Notes under the pieces: generated by a model
What the model saw: the letters and a program-made list of their open reading frames with translations, nothing else
The model's database searches: none
Told to the model about the DNA's origin: nothing
Translations under genes and position numbers: made by a program
Part shown: positions 14,503 to 22,898 of the stretch, one piece after another
How positions within the stretch are numbered: position 1 is the stretch's first letter
Layout: each line of letters opens with the position of its first letter
Origin: Chloroflexota bacterium
GTDB taxonomy: Bacteria > Chloroflexota > Anaerolineae > Anaerolineales > UBA11579
Assembly: GCA_023485685.1 (NCBI GenBank)
Contig: JAMCZK010000020.1
Span: forward strand, 1 to 44,939
Direction: 5' to 3'
Length of the DNA: 44,939 nucleotides

Positions 14503-16767
14503 ATGACCGCAACAACGGCAACAATCCAATCTGTTTCACCTTGGTGGCGAGTAGGAGTTCTGATTGCTGTGATCGTCGGATTCTCGGTGCTCATTGGAAT
14601 GACCGTCAGTGCGTACCAATATGCACCCCCAATCCCCGATGAAGTCATCGGCGCTGATGGCGCCACCCTATTTACAGGGGATGACATCCTCGCCGGCCAA
14701 GCCACTTTTCTCAAATACGGTTTGATGGAAAATGGAACGATTTGGGGGCACGGAGCCTACCTGGGGCCCGACTTCTCGGCGGAGTACCTGCACACGTTAG
14801 GACTCGAGGCGTCTGTGGTATTGGCCAGCCAGCTGTACAACAAGTCACCTGAAGAGTTGATGGCTGGGGAGAAGGCCGCAGTGGAAGCGCAGGTAGCGGC
14901 TCTGCTCAAGCAGAATCGCTACGATGCCGCCAGCGGAACTCTGCAATTCACGGAAATCGAAGCAGTATCATTTCAGAACCAAATTGATAAATGGACAATT
15001 TACTTTGCCGAACCGCACAACAGTGCCGGACTCGAATCCGCGGTGATCAGCGACCCGCAAGAGCTGCGCCAACTCACCGCTTTTTTCGCCTGGACTTCCT
15101 GGGCATCGGTGGCGAATCGACCGGATAAACCGTATTCGTATACCAACAACTTCCCCTATGATCCGCTGGTTGGCAATGTGGCCACGACGGATTCGCTGAT
15201 CTGGAGCGCGTTGAGCGTTGGCGGGTTGCTGGGTGGATTGGCCATTGTGCTGTTTGTGTTTGGACGGTGGAATACGCTCGGTTGGAGGGCGGAAAACGGG
15301 CAACGGCCAAAGGTTGCCGAAATGGGGGTGGTGACTCCCAGCCAGCGCAACGTCATCAAATATTTCCTGGTCGTAGCGTTGCTGGTGCTGGCCCAGACCG
15401 CGGTCGGCGCCGTGGTTGCTCACTATCGCGCCGACCCCGTTTCATTTTATGGGCTGGACCTCTCGGGCATCCTGCCCAGCAACCTCGCCCGGACCTGGCA
15501 CTTGCAACTGGCGGTTTTCTGGGTAGCTACAGCTTTTGTAGGCGGTGCGCTGTTCCTGGCGCCTGCCATCAGCGGCAAGGAACCCAGATGGCAATCGGCC
15601 GGAGTGAATATCCTGCTCGGCGCGTTGATCCTGGTGGTGGGCGGCAGCCTGATCGGCGAATGGCTGGGGATCAATAATCAACTCGGCGACCTGTGGTTCT
15701 GGATCGGGAACCAGGGGTGGGAGTTCATCGAACTCGGGCGCCTGTGGCAAGTCTTGCTCGCCGTTGGGCTTGTGCTCTGGCTGGTCTTGCTGATCCGCGC
15801 CGTCTCCTCGGCGCGCGCAAACCGCGAACGCAGCGAAATCGCTTCGCTTTTCATGATCGCCGCGGTGGGCATCCCCATCTTCTACCTGCCTGCGTTGTTC
15901 ATCAACAGCATGAGCAATTACACGGTGGTAGAGACCTGGCGCTTCTGGATCATCCACCTGTGGGTGGAGGGGTTCTTCGAGCTATTCGCCACGGTGATGG
16001 TGGCGATCATCTTCTTCCTGCTGGGCGTCGTTTCGCGGAAGACGGCAACGAGAGTCATTTACCTCGATGCGATCCTGTTCCTGGGCAGCGGCATCATCGG
16101 CACCGGCCACCACTGGTACTGGACAGGGCAAACGAACATCACCATGGCGCTGGGAGCTGTGTTCTCCGCGCTGGAAGTAGTGCCGTTAACCCTGTTAACT
16201 CTCGAAGCCTGGAATTTCATCAAACTGACACAGGGGAGAGAAAAACCTATGCCGCATAAGTGGGCGCTGTATTTCCTGATCGCAGTCGGTTTCTGGAATT
16301 TTGTGGGCGCGGGCATTCTCGGTTTCCTGATCAATATGCCGATCGTCAGCTACTATGAGGTCGGCACAATGCTGACACCCAGCCATGGCCACGCGGCGCT
16401 CATGGGTGTCTTTGGTATGCTGGGCTTGGCGCTATTGACCTTTGCATTGCGCCACGTGCTCAACGATAAACAGTGGCCTGGCGTGGAGAAGTACATCCGC
16501 TTTGGATTCTGGGGCTTGAACATCGGGCTGGCCTTGATGGTCATCATCGCTCTCTTCCCCGGCGGGATCCTGCAACTTGTGGATGTGCTCAACAATGGCT
16601 ATTGGCATGCGCGCAGCCAAGAGTTCTTGGGCGGCGGTCTGATCAAGACCATCGAGTGGATACGCATCGTGCCGGATGTGATCTTTGCGGTTGCGGGAGT
16701 CGTGCCGATCGTGATCGCGGCATGGCTGACTTACATCACCATGAGACGGAAACAAGTTGCGGCATGA
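14503..16767 (+). CDS. norZ: Quinol-dependent nitric oxide reductase (qNOR)
   Basis: 754 residues from the ATG at 14503, which has a GGAGAAAGG ribosome site; a TTG frame upstream is not protein-like. The N-terminal part has one membrane helix and an extracytoplasmic domain (about 30-225) replacing the NorC cytochrome. The NorB-like core of about 12-13 helices keeps the metal ligands: His in ARTWHLQLAVF (low-spin haem), His and Glu in IHLWVEGFFELFATV (FeB site), His-His in GTGHHWYW, and both His of PSHGHAALMGVF (haem b3 and low-spin haem). It reduces 2 NO to N2O with electrons from quinol at the membrane. No nitrite reductase is nearby, which favours NO detoxification. A strong terminator follows. 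Confidence 0.93.
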   Translation: MTATTATIQSVSPWWRVGVLIAVIVGFSVLIGMTVSAYQYAPPIPDEVIGADGATLFTGDDILAGQATFLKYGLMENGTIWGHGAYLGPDFSAEYLHTLGLEASVVLASQLYNKSPEELMAGEKAAVEAQVAALLKQNRYDAASGTLQFTEIEAVSFQNQIDKWTIYFAEPHNSAGLESAVISDPQELRQLTAFFAWTSWASVANRPDKPYSYTNNFPYDPLVGNVATTDSLIWSALSVGGLLGGLAIVLFVFGRWNTLGWRAENGQRPKVAEMGVVTPSQRNVIKYFLVVALLVLAQTAVGAVVAHYRADPVSFYGLDLSGILPSNLARTWHLQLAVFWVATAFVGGALFLAPAISGKEPRWQSAGVNILLGALILVVGGSLIGEWLGINNQLGDLWFWIGNQGWEFIELGRLWQVLLAVGLVLWLVLLIRAVSSARANRERSEIASLFMIAAVGIPIFYLPALFINSMSNYTVVETWRFWIIHLWVEGFFELFATVMVAIIFFLLGVVSRKTATRVIYLDAILFLGSGIIGTGHHWYWTGQTNITMALGAVFSALEVVPLTLLTLEAWNFIKLTQGREKPMPHKWALYFLIAVGFWNFVGAGILGFLINMPIVSYYEVGTMLTPSHGHAALMGVFGMLGLALLTFALRHVLNDKQWPGVEKYIRFGFWGLNIGLALMVIIALFPGGILQLVDVLNNGYWHARSQEFLGGGLIKTIEWIRIVPDVIFAVAGVVPIVIAAWLTYITMRRKQVAA

Positions 16768-16790
16768 TCAGGCAATCGGCATAAGATCAA

Positions 16791-16819
16791 AAAAGCCTTC
16801 CACATAGTGGAAGGCTTTT
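16791..16819. terminator. Terminator between qNOR and ABC permease
   Basis: Perfect 13-bp stem AAAAGCCTTCCAC / GTGGAAGGCTTTT with a 3-base loop between convergent genes. A and T runs allow use in both directions. Confidence 0.85.
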
Positions 16820-16916
16820 GATTCGCTTTGCCTAATCAGGAGTTTCGCTCGTCGATGAGCACGCTGGTTACATATACCACGAACGGGTTGCATAATTTTG
16901 TTTGTATTTACGGCTT

Positions 16917-17120
16917 TCATCCAGACTTTAGCTGTCTCCCCCGCGCGGCGAAGGCAAGTATCACCAAAAGAACGCTGAGTAGGAGGTAAATCGGCCAGGT
17001 CTGGCCCGTCGCCAGGCCGGTGTAATCGAGCAGGGCGAATCCATTAATGGGTCCCATATACCAGATCAAAACGTAAAGGATTTCAAAGGTCTTGCTGCTC
17101 TCGGTCCAAACCCCCAGCAT
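16917..17120 (-). pseudogene. C-terminal piece of the frameshifted ABC-2 permease
   Basis: This frame supplies the missing end of the permease at 17083-18534: three hydrophobic stretches (ILYVLIWYMGPINGFALLDY, WPIYLLLSVLLVILAFAARG) and a basic tail. Reading the two frames together through the G-run near 17175-17180 gives one uninterrupted protein; a one-base insertion there explains the break. See the permease entry. Confidence 0.7.
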
Positions 17121-18534
17121 CAGCGCCAGGGAGGGGATAAATAACGCTCCCGCAAGCAGGGGCAGCAGCCCCCGCCGCGCCCCCGCTAAAGGCCATCTTC
17201 AGCGCCGCCCCCGACCCCATCAGGATTGCTAGCGTAAAACCCGTCAGCCACATGGCCGGAAGCTGCCGCGCCAATGGGTGCGGCGCGGAGAAGATCATCT
17301 GGCGTGTATCGTGGCTTGTCTCGCGGCACCCCAGCCCGCTCCAAATTAAGATTGGCCAGATCCAGGCGGCCGGCAGGAGCACCTTGCGAACAATCTCGAG
17401 TGGCGAGAAGAGCGCCCCTGCGATCAGCCCCAGCGCGACGGCGTACCACCACCAGCGCAGTCCTTTAAGTTGGAGGCGCATTTCCACCAAGAGGAGAGTC
17501 GTAAATCGGAACTGGGGCCTGGAAAAGTCCAGCCGGGTCAACACCGTGCTTGCGGTGAGCTTGGGGAGGGAACCATTCGTGGGCTCCGCCGTGTCAGCCG
17601 CAATTTCCTTCCCTCTTCGGCGCGGCAGCGCCCGGGAGGGGTCGAAGCGGTCGAAGCAGAGCGATGCCAGAAGCGCAACCCCTATCCCCAAGACTAGCGT
17701 CGCCAGCCGGGTCAGGATCACGGGGGCCGTCCAGGCGATACCTGCCCAGGAGAAGGCTTGCATATCCACCGCGGGCATCAACCCGAGCGAAAAGCCGCTC
17801 TGGTAACCAGGGTAGACTGCCCGGGCTGCGTCGCCCATGCTCTGGCTGAACATGCCAAAGCCAATCCAATCTAGCAGGGGCACTTTCGACCCCACCAAGA
17901 TGGTCAGCACCGACACGACAATGCTGAAGAAAAAGAAGTACACCAGGTTGCCGAACCCGCCGCGCAGCCAGCGGATGCTCTCAAATAGAACCGCGAACGC
18001 GGCGACCAGTCCCATGAAAGGCAGCGCAACGAATAGAAACGGAGCGATCAGGGCCCAGAGGTTGAGCGCCGGGTCTTCACGCTGGATCATCTGGTTCGCC
18101 ACGGCGAACAGCGCCAGGACGGCCACCATCACGGCCAGGACGGAAAAATTACTCAGCCACTTGCCCAGAGCGTAGATGGGCCGCGAGAGCGGCGTGGTCG
18201 CGATGATCTGTCCCACCCCTGTTTCGTAGTCCCGCGCAATCGAATTCTTAATGAGGTAAAAACCGAACCAGCCCAGGAAGAAATTGACCACCAGCGTCAT
18301 CATGCTGCCTACCCAGGCGGAGTTGAATATGCCGCGGTAAGTGTCCAGGCGCAAAGTGATTTGCCCCGCGTTGACGGTATAGCCGAGGTAGAGCACCAGG
18401 CCCAGCAGGATCAGAAAGCTGTAGCGTCGCGTGCGCTCGAGGAAATCGGCGCGCGCCATGTGGTAAAGAACGTACAGAGTGGAGGAAAACCTGCCTTGCG
18501 TACGCAGCGGGTTGGTCTTGTTAGGCGGATTCAT
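17083..18534 (-). CDS. ABC-2 type exporter permease (frameshifted near its end)
   Basis: The open frame encodes 483 residues with about nine to ten hydrophobic helices, first at about 38-60 (RRYSFLILLGLVLYLGYTV). The ARDYETGVGQIIATTPLSRPIYALGKW block is typical of ABC-2 permeases after the first extracellular loop. The last ~30 residues (GAAGAAAPACGSVIYPLPGADAGG) are unlike a membrane protein. Dropping one G in the GCGGGGGC run near 17175 restores LLPLLAGALFIPSLALMLGVW and joins the frame ending at 16917, for a protein of about 540 residues. Either a real frameshift or a homopolymer sequencing error is possible. The ATG overlaps the ATPase stop (ATGA), so the pair forms one transporter. The substrate is unknown. 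Confidence 0.75.
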   Translation of the reverse strand: MNPPNKTNPLRTQGRFSSTLYVLYHMARADFLERTRRYSFLILLGLVLYLGYTVNAGQITLRLDTYRGIFNSAWVGSMMTLVVNFFLGWFGFYLIKNSIARDYETGVGQIIATTPLSRPIYALGKWLSNFSVLAVMVAVLALFAVANQMIQREDPALNLWALIAPFLFVALPFMGLVAAFAVLFESIRWLRGGFGNLVYFFFFSIVVSVLTILVGSKVPLLDWIGFGMFSQSMGDAARAVYPGYQSGFSLGLMPAVDMQAFSWAGIAWTAPVILTRLATLVLGIGVALLASLCFDRFDPSRALPRRRGKEIAADTAEPTNGSLPKLTASTVLTRLDFSRPQFRFTTLLLVEMRLQLKGLRWWWYAVALGLIAGALFSPLEIVRKVLLPAAWIWPILIWSGLGCRETSHDTRQMIFSAPHPLARQLPAMWLTGFTLAILMGSGAALKMAFSGGAAGAAAPACGSVIYPLPGADAGGLDREQQDL

Positions 18535-19409
18535 ACCCTGGCTCCGTTCTGGGAGACGAGGTAAAGGTACACATCCTCCAGGCTGGGGGAAATCGGCTCT
18601 GCCCCGGCCGCCGGTTGGGATTCACTCACCACCCGTACCTGCACGCCCTCTGCCCGGCGGACGGTACCGCTTAGAATGTACTTTTGCTTGAGGTCGGGCA
18701 GATCGGTGCTGGCAACCAGCCAGGCCCAGACCTTGCCATCCAGCAGGCGCAGGAGTTTTTCTGGTGCGGCGTGTTCCACCTTGCGGCCTTTGTTGATGAT
18801 CACAATTTCGGTAGCAGTGGCCTCCACATCGGAGACGATGTGGGTGGAAAGGAGGATGATGCGCTCACCAGATAGGTCGGATAAGAGGTTGCGGAACCGC
18901 ACGCGCTCTTCGGGATCCAGCCCGGCTGTGGGCTCATCCACGATGAGCAGTTGCGGGTCGTTGAGCAGGGCCTGGGCGATCCCGACCCGCTGCTTCATGC
19001 CGCCAGAATAACCGCCGAGCGGGCGTTTGGCGGCGTTCACCAGGTTAACCACCTGCAGCAGCTCGTCAATCCGGCGGCGGGACGTCCCGGCATCCAGTCC
19101 CTTAATGGCAGCCATATATTCCAGGAACTCCACCGCGTTCAGGTTGGGGTAAATGCCGAAATCCTGGGGCAGGTAGCCGAGCACGCTGCGCAGGCTATCG
19201 GGCGATTTCGCAATATCGACGCCGTTCCATTTCACTGTCCCCTCTGTTGGTGGGGTAATGGTGGCGAGCATGCGCAGCAGCGTGGATTTTCCGGCGCCAT
19301 TAGGCCCTAACAGGCCAATAACCCCAGGACCAAGTTCGAGGTCAAACGCGCGCAGACCCCAAAAATCGCGCCGGTACTGCTTGGAAAGGTGCTCAATGGT
19401 CAGGTTCAT
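18531..19409 (-). CDS. ABC transporter ATP-binding protein
   Basis: 292 residues, a single nucleotide-binding domain with a C-terminal extension. Walker A is at residues 35-42 (GPNGAGKS), Q-loop at YLPQDFG, signature at 135-139 (SGGMKQ), Walker B at 154-159 (LLIVDEP), and the switch His in LLSTHIVSDVEA. The pattern is that of ABC-2/natA-type exporter ATPases (GVIGLLGPNGAGKSTLLRML). The C-terminal 70 residues after the core probably contact the permease or dimerise. It is translationally coupled to the permease by a 4-base overlap. The cargo cannot be deduced. Upstream of the start lies a GATCCA-N9-TGGATC inverted repeat (19476-19496) that could be an operator. Confidence 0.92.
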   Translation of the reverse strand: MNLTIEHLSKQYRRDFWGLRAFDLELGPGVIGLLGPNGAGKSTLLRMLATITPPTEGTVKWNGVDIAKSPDSLRSVLGYLPQDFGIYPNLNAVEFLEYMAAIKGLDAGTSRRRIDELLQVVNLVNAAKRPLGGYSGGMKQRVGIAQALLNDPQLLIVDEPTAGLDPEERVRFRNLLSDLSGERIILLSTHIVSDVEATATEIVIINKGRKVEHAAPEKLLRLLDGKVWAWLVASTDLPDLKQKYILSGTVRRAEGVQVRVVSESQPAAGAEPISPSLEDVYLYLVSQNGARV

Positions 19410-19851
19410 GGGTTGCTCTCTTTATCTTATGCATACGCTGTGAAGGAACCCGGTCTGGTAAAGGTATGACTTACGGATCCAAGCGTAGACTGGATCACCG
19501 CTAGATGGCCTGATAGGGTTTCGGTAAAGCTTGTTTTTGTCTCAGTCGGAAGGAGGGCTCGCTGTTGAAAGCACCTTTATTATCCGTCTTCGCCAACAGG
19601 TTCAAAATAGACTTATTACTTGTAAATTATTCGTGATGATTGGGAACCAGCAAGGAGCTTCCAAATATTATAGCAAGAACCCAGAATCCGGGCCCTTCTC
19701 CATGGCTCCCGGATAGAAGAAATCCAACAAAGCAGCGGTCAAAGGGACGAAAAAAAGTGGGCTCAAATCCGGCGTATCAAACATATAAAATTGCACTTAT
19801 TGTTGGCCTATAACCGATAAATTTATGCGAGTCACAGAACCCCCAACCCTA
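19410..19851. other. Intergenic upstream of ABC operon; little recognisable
   Basis: Contains an inverted repeat GATCCA (19476-19481) / TGGATC (19491-19496) about 70-85 bases before the ATPase start on the minus strand, a possible operator. The rest is AT-richer with no credible gene. Confidence 0.35.
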
Positions 19852-19885
19852 AAAACAATTGCCGGCGAATGCTGGCAATTGTTTT
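19852..19885 (-). terminator. Terminator after DUF35 gene
   Basis: 15-bp stem AAAACAATTGCCGGC / GCTGGCAATTGTTTT with one G-T mismatch and a 4-base loop, directly after the last gene of the mevalonate cluster. Confidence 0.75.
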
Positions 19886-19889
19886 CTGT

Positions 19890-20297
19890 TTACGCTACTT
19901 GCGCTACCGCAGGCCGGAACTTATATCCGTAAATAAGCATGCCGCGCTCATCGGTGGCGGAGCGCAGCAAGCGGGTGACCATTTCCACCGGCATGCCGAT
20001 AGCGGGCTTCTGGGCGCCGAGATCGGTAAGTTGCGCGGTGATCAGGGGACCTTCGTCCAGCTTCACCATCGCGAGGGTATAAGGCGCCTGCTCGGCATAG
20101 CCTTCTGGGGCTTCGTAGACGGCGGTGTAGGAATACACCTCGCCCTTGCCGCTGAACTGGAAGAGGGTCTTGGCCTCTTCGCCGCATTCCGGGCAAATGT
20201 CGCGGGGCGGGAAGAGCTTGGCATCGCAATGCTCACAGACTTCGCCCACTAGGGCGTAGCGTTGTTTCTTTAGTCTCCAATGGCGCGGGATATCCAT
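19890..20297 (-). CDS. DUF35 zinc-ribbon/OB-fold protein (thiolase/HMG-CoA synthase partner)
   Basis: 135 residues. The rubredoxin-like zinc ribbon is C21, C24, C35, C38 (EVCEHCDAKLFPPRDICPECGEE). An OB-fold follows from about residue 50 (GKGEVYSYTAVYEAPEGYAEQAPYTLAMVKLDEGPLITAQL). Members of this family hold acetoacetyl-CoA thiolase and HMG-CoA synthase together in the archaeal mevalonate complex and let the intermediate pass by a shared CoA site. Others pair with Ltp-type aldolases. Here it lies downstream of HMG-CoA synthase and the thiolase-fold gene on the same strand, separated from the latter by 287 bases of repeats. The family is clear; the complex is inferred from gene neighbours. 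Confidence 0.88.
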   Translation of the reverse strand: MDIPRHWRLKKQRYALVGEVCEHCDAKLFPPRDICPECGEEAKTLFQFSGKGEVYSYTAVYEAPEGYAEQAPYTLAMVKLDEGPLITAQLTDLGAQKPAIGMPVEMVTRLLRSATDERGMLIYGYKFRPAVAQVA

Positions 20298-20340
20298 AAT
20301 TGCTCCTTTGCTCTTACTAACGCAGAATCTAGCCCCAGGA

Positions 20341-20428
20341 AACTATCAGAAGCTATCAAATTTCAGCGATCAGCTATCAGCAGTCAGCTAGCTCTAAGCT
20401 ATAAGCTGTAAGCCGTAAGTTGAAAACC
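20341..20428. repeat. Gene-free heptad (YAGCNNT) array
   Basis: Seven-base periodicity: CAGCGAT, CAGCTAT, CAGCAGT, CAGCTAG from 20364, then the inverted form AGCTATA, AGCTGTA, AGCCGTA from 20397. It ends in GAAAACCA, like the AAAACCAGAA block in front of the two four-helix-bundle genes. The segment 20351-20370 recurs at 24213-24231 with one base missing. Confidence 0.6.
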
Positions 20429-20461
20429 AACGCCAGCGAGTGGTCTTGAAAATCATGGTGG

Positions 20462-20583
20462 AGATTTCCCCTTGCTTCGCTCAGGGTCGCAATGACGGAA
20501 TTGGCTTGGGGATTACTTTGCTGCGCTCGCAATGACGAGATTGGCTTGGGGATTGCTTCGGTCCCTTCGCTCCCTCGCAATGG
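20462..20583. repeat. Threefold GCAATGACG-type repeat
   Basis: Three imperfect tandem copies of a ~40-bp unit (GGATT-x-TGCTTCGCTC-x-TCGCAATGACG-x-TTGGCTTGGG) at about 20462-20500, 20501-20540 and 20541-20583. They end directly at the stop codon of the thiolase-fold gene. The same core occurs at 1785-1811. Confidence 0.6.
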
Positions 20584-20584
20584 T

Positions 20585-21745
20585 TTAACCAGTGATTCTA
20601 AGTACATGTGTAACAGCCGTCGAGGCCGGGCCGCCCAGGCTTTGCACGAGTGCGGTCTTTGCATTCTTCACTTGCGCCCCGCCCGCCTGGCCGCGCAATT
20701 GCAGCACAGCTTCGACGGCCTGGTAGGCGCCGGTGGCGCCGCCGGGGAAGCCGCGCGCCTTAAGCCCGCCTAGCGTGGAAATGGGCAATTCGCCGGTGAG
20801 GCTGATGGCGCCGTCCTGCGCCCACTTCCAGCCTTCGCCTTTCGGCGAGAAACCGGCCGCTTCCAAAGACAGCGCACTATAAATGGAAAAGGCGTCGAAC
20901 AGTTCGAAGAGATCGACGTCCTTGGGCAGGATGCCAGCCTGCGCGCAGGCGCGCTCCACGGACAGGCGCGCGGCGTTGAAGGTAAGAGGATCGGGGCGAT
21001 CGTGAAGCGCCAGGGTGTCAGTAACGGCGCTTGAGCCTGCGATTTCGACGAGCGGGTGCGGGAAACCGGACGGCAGCAGATCGGCGCGGGTAAGCAAGAG
21101 CGCAGCAGCTCCGTCGGCATTAGGCGCCACATCGAACATATTGAGCGGGGCGCTAACCATCCCCGCCTTGGCGTAGGTTTCCGGCTTCACGGCTTTGCGA
21201 AACATGGCGTTGGGGTTGTGGGCTCCGTTGGCGTGAGCGGTGAGCGGGAAGCCTGCCAGCCCGTACTCGGGAACTTTGTATTCGTGCATATAGCGCTGAG
21301 CAATCATCGCGGCTTGAGCTGTCAGCGTGAGACCCTGCTCAGCTTCGTAATCGGTGTCGGATCCCATGGCAAGCGCCGATTCCACCTGTGCGGGAACCTG
21401 GTCGCTGAGTTTTTCTACACCAAGAACGAGGGCAGCGTCCACTTGGCCGGAGGCAACTGCCAGCATACCGACGCGTAGCGCCATCGCCGCAGAGGCGCCC
21501 GCGGCTTCGATGGTGGCGGCTTCGATGCCGATGAGGCCGGCAAAGTCAGCGAGGAGCGCGCCGAGATGTGCCTGGCGCGAAAGCGTGCCAGCCAGCATAT
21601 TGCCGACGTACAGCGCGGTGGGTCGCAGGCCGCCCGCATCTTGCATGGCGGCCTCTATGGCCTGGAGGCCAAGCTCGCGCAGAGATACGTCCCATTGCTC
21701 ATTGACTGGGGTCTGGCCGATGCCGGCGATAATAACTTTAGACAT
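20585..21745 (-). CDS. Thiolase-fold protein lacking catalytic Cys and His residues
   Basis: 386 residues with the SCP-x/archaeal thiolase pattern: MSKVIIAGIGQTPV start, VDLFELFDAFSIYSALSLEAAGF, GGLKARGFPGGATGAYQ, and a GGPASTAVTHVLR end. Family active-site positions are changed. The nucleophilic Cys of AACAS is Gly83 (EAAGAS; the GGC codon is one base from TGC). The His of HDAF is Phe283 (LFDAF). The His of GHPxGATG is Phe333 (GFPGGATG). By place it should be the acetoacetyl-CoA thiolase of the mevalonate pathway, between HMG-CoA synthase and the DUF35 protein. The sequence argues for a non-catalytic, structural or altered (Ltp2-aldolase-like) role. Start ATG at 21745. Confidence 0.85.
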   Translation of the reverse strand: MSKVIIAGIGQTPVNEQWDVSLRELGLQAIEAAMQDAGGLRPTALYVGNMLAGTLSRQAHLGALLADFAGLIGIEAATIEAAGASAAMALRVGMLAVASGQVDAALVLGVEKLSDQVPAQVESALAMGSDTDYEAEQGLTLTAQAAMIAQRYMHEYKVPEYGLAGFPLTAHANGAHNPNAMFRKAVKPETYAKAGMVSAPLNMFDVAPNADGAAALLLTRADLLPSGFPHPLVEIAGSSAVTDTLALHDRPDPLTFNAARLSVERACAQAGILPKDVDLFELFDAFSIYSALSLEAAGFSPKGEGWKWAQDGAISLTGELPISTLGGLKARGFPGGATGAYQAVEAVLQLRGQAGGAQVKNAKTALVQSLGGPASTAVTHVLRITG

Positions 21746-21763
21746 AAATAACCTCTAATCAAA

Positions 21764-21812
21764 TTGGAGATTAGAGACTGGAGATTTGAGATTAGTAATC
21801 TCTAGTCTCCAA
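21764..21812. repeat. Heptad hairpin (TTRGAGA units)
   Basis: Between the synthase and thiolase-fold genes: TTGGAGA, TTAGAGA, CTGGAGA, TTTGAGA, TTAGTAA, then the reverse complements TCTCTAG, TCTCCAA. This is the same 7-base periodicity and inverted layout as the YAGCNNT arrays but with a different word. Confidence 0.6.
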
Positions 21813-22898
21813 TCACTTCATAGTTAATTTTCCACGCATCCGTACGTACTCTGCATAATCGATCTCCGTGCGGCGGGCAATATATTCTTCGGTAGTCGTT
21901 GCCAGCTGTGGCTTGCCTGCAATCTTGTCGGTGACACGCAGTACCATGGCGTCGGAACCGGCGCCGGAGCCGAATGAGACCATCATGATGCGCTCACCGG
22001 GTTTAGCGACATCCAAGATGGCTGTTAAGCCGATGATAGCCGCTCCCGAATACGTATTACCGATGCGCGGCACCAGCAAGCCGGTGGCGATCTGTTCGGG
22101 TTTGAAGCCGAGCATCTGGCCGGCGCGCTGCGGGAATTTTGTGTTGGGCTGGTGAAAGACTGCGTACGCGTAATCTTCGGGTTTGGTGTTCGTCGCTTCG
22201 AACATGGCCTCACCCGCGGAGGTGATGTGTTTGAAGTAAGCCGGCTCGCCGGTGAAGCGCTGTCCGTGTTCAGGATATATTGCGTACTGGCGGCGCCAGA
22301 AATCCGGAGTATCGGTGACAAATGAATATGATGATTCAATTTCCGCCAGCGAGTCATCGCCGGGGCCAATAATGAATGCCGCGCCCCCTGCCCCAGCGGT
22401 GTATTCGAGCGCGTCGCCCGGCCGACCTTGAGCGGTGTCCATTCCGATTGCGAGCGCGTAGCGCGCCATCTGTGAACCCACGAAGCCCATGGCAGCCACC
22501 ATGGCTTCAGTGCCCGCTTTGCAGGCAAACTCCCAATCGGCCGCCTGGGTGCTGGGCACCGCGCCGATAGCTTCGGCGACAATGGTGGATGTGGGCTTCA
22601 CCGCGTAGGGATGCGATTCGGAGCCGACCCAGACGGCGCGCAGATCGCTCGGATTGATCTGGGCGCGGGCCAGCGCGTTGCGCGCCGCTTCGATGGACAT
22701 GGTGGCGACATCTTCGTCGAGACCTGGCACGGATTTTTCTTCGATAGGCAGGCCGCCAGTTCCGTTCGTCCAGATGCGCGCCACTTCACGCGCAGGCAGG
22801 CGGTAGCGCGGTACGTAGGCGCCGTAGCCAACGATACCCACCGGATGCTCCGTTTTTAGAAGGCGGGCGTGTTCGTGGTCGTGATCGTTTTCAGTCAT
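21813..22898 (-). CDS. Hydroxymethylglutaryl-CoA synthase
   Basis: 361 residues, the short form seen in archaea and some bacteria. Catalytic residues are present: Cys126 ([11 protein letters not shown]), His249 ([12 protein letters not shown]) and a conserved Glu region ([12 protein letters not shown]). [15 protein letters not shown] is the usual start of the domain; an extra His/Asp-rich N-terminus of about 18 residues precedes it. The C-terminal [17 protein letters not shown] and [13 protein letters not shown] complete the thiolase-superfamily fold. It condenses acetyl-CoA with acetoacetyl-CoA to HMG-CoA. Its start overlaps the end of the reductase gene by 8 bases, indicating coupled translation. 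Confidence 0.93.
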   Translation of the reverse strand: MTENDHDHEHARLLKTEHPVGIVGYGAYVPRYRLPAREVARIWTNGTGGLPIEEKSVPGLDEDVATMSIEAARNALARAQINPSDLRAVWVGSESHPYAVKPTSTIVAEAIGAVPSTQAADWEFACKAGTEAMVAAMGFVGSQMARYALAIGMDTAQGRPGDALEYTAGAGGAAFIIGPGDDSLAEIESSYSFVTDTPDFWRRQYAIYPEHGQRFTGEPAYFKHITSAGEAMFEATNTKPEDYAYAVFHQPNTKFPQRAGQMLGFKPEQIATGLLVPRIGNTYSGAAIIGLTAILDVAKPGERIMMVSFGSGAGSDAMVLRVTDKIAGKPQLATTTEEYIARRTEIDYAEYVRMRGKLTMK

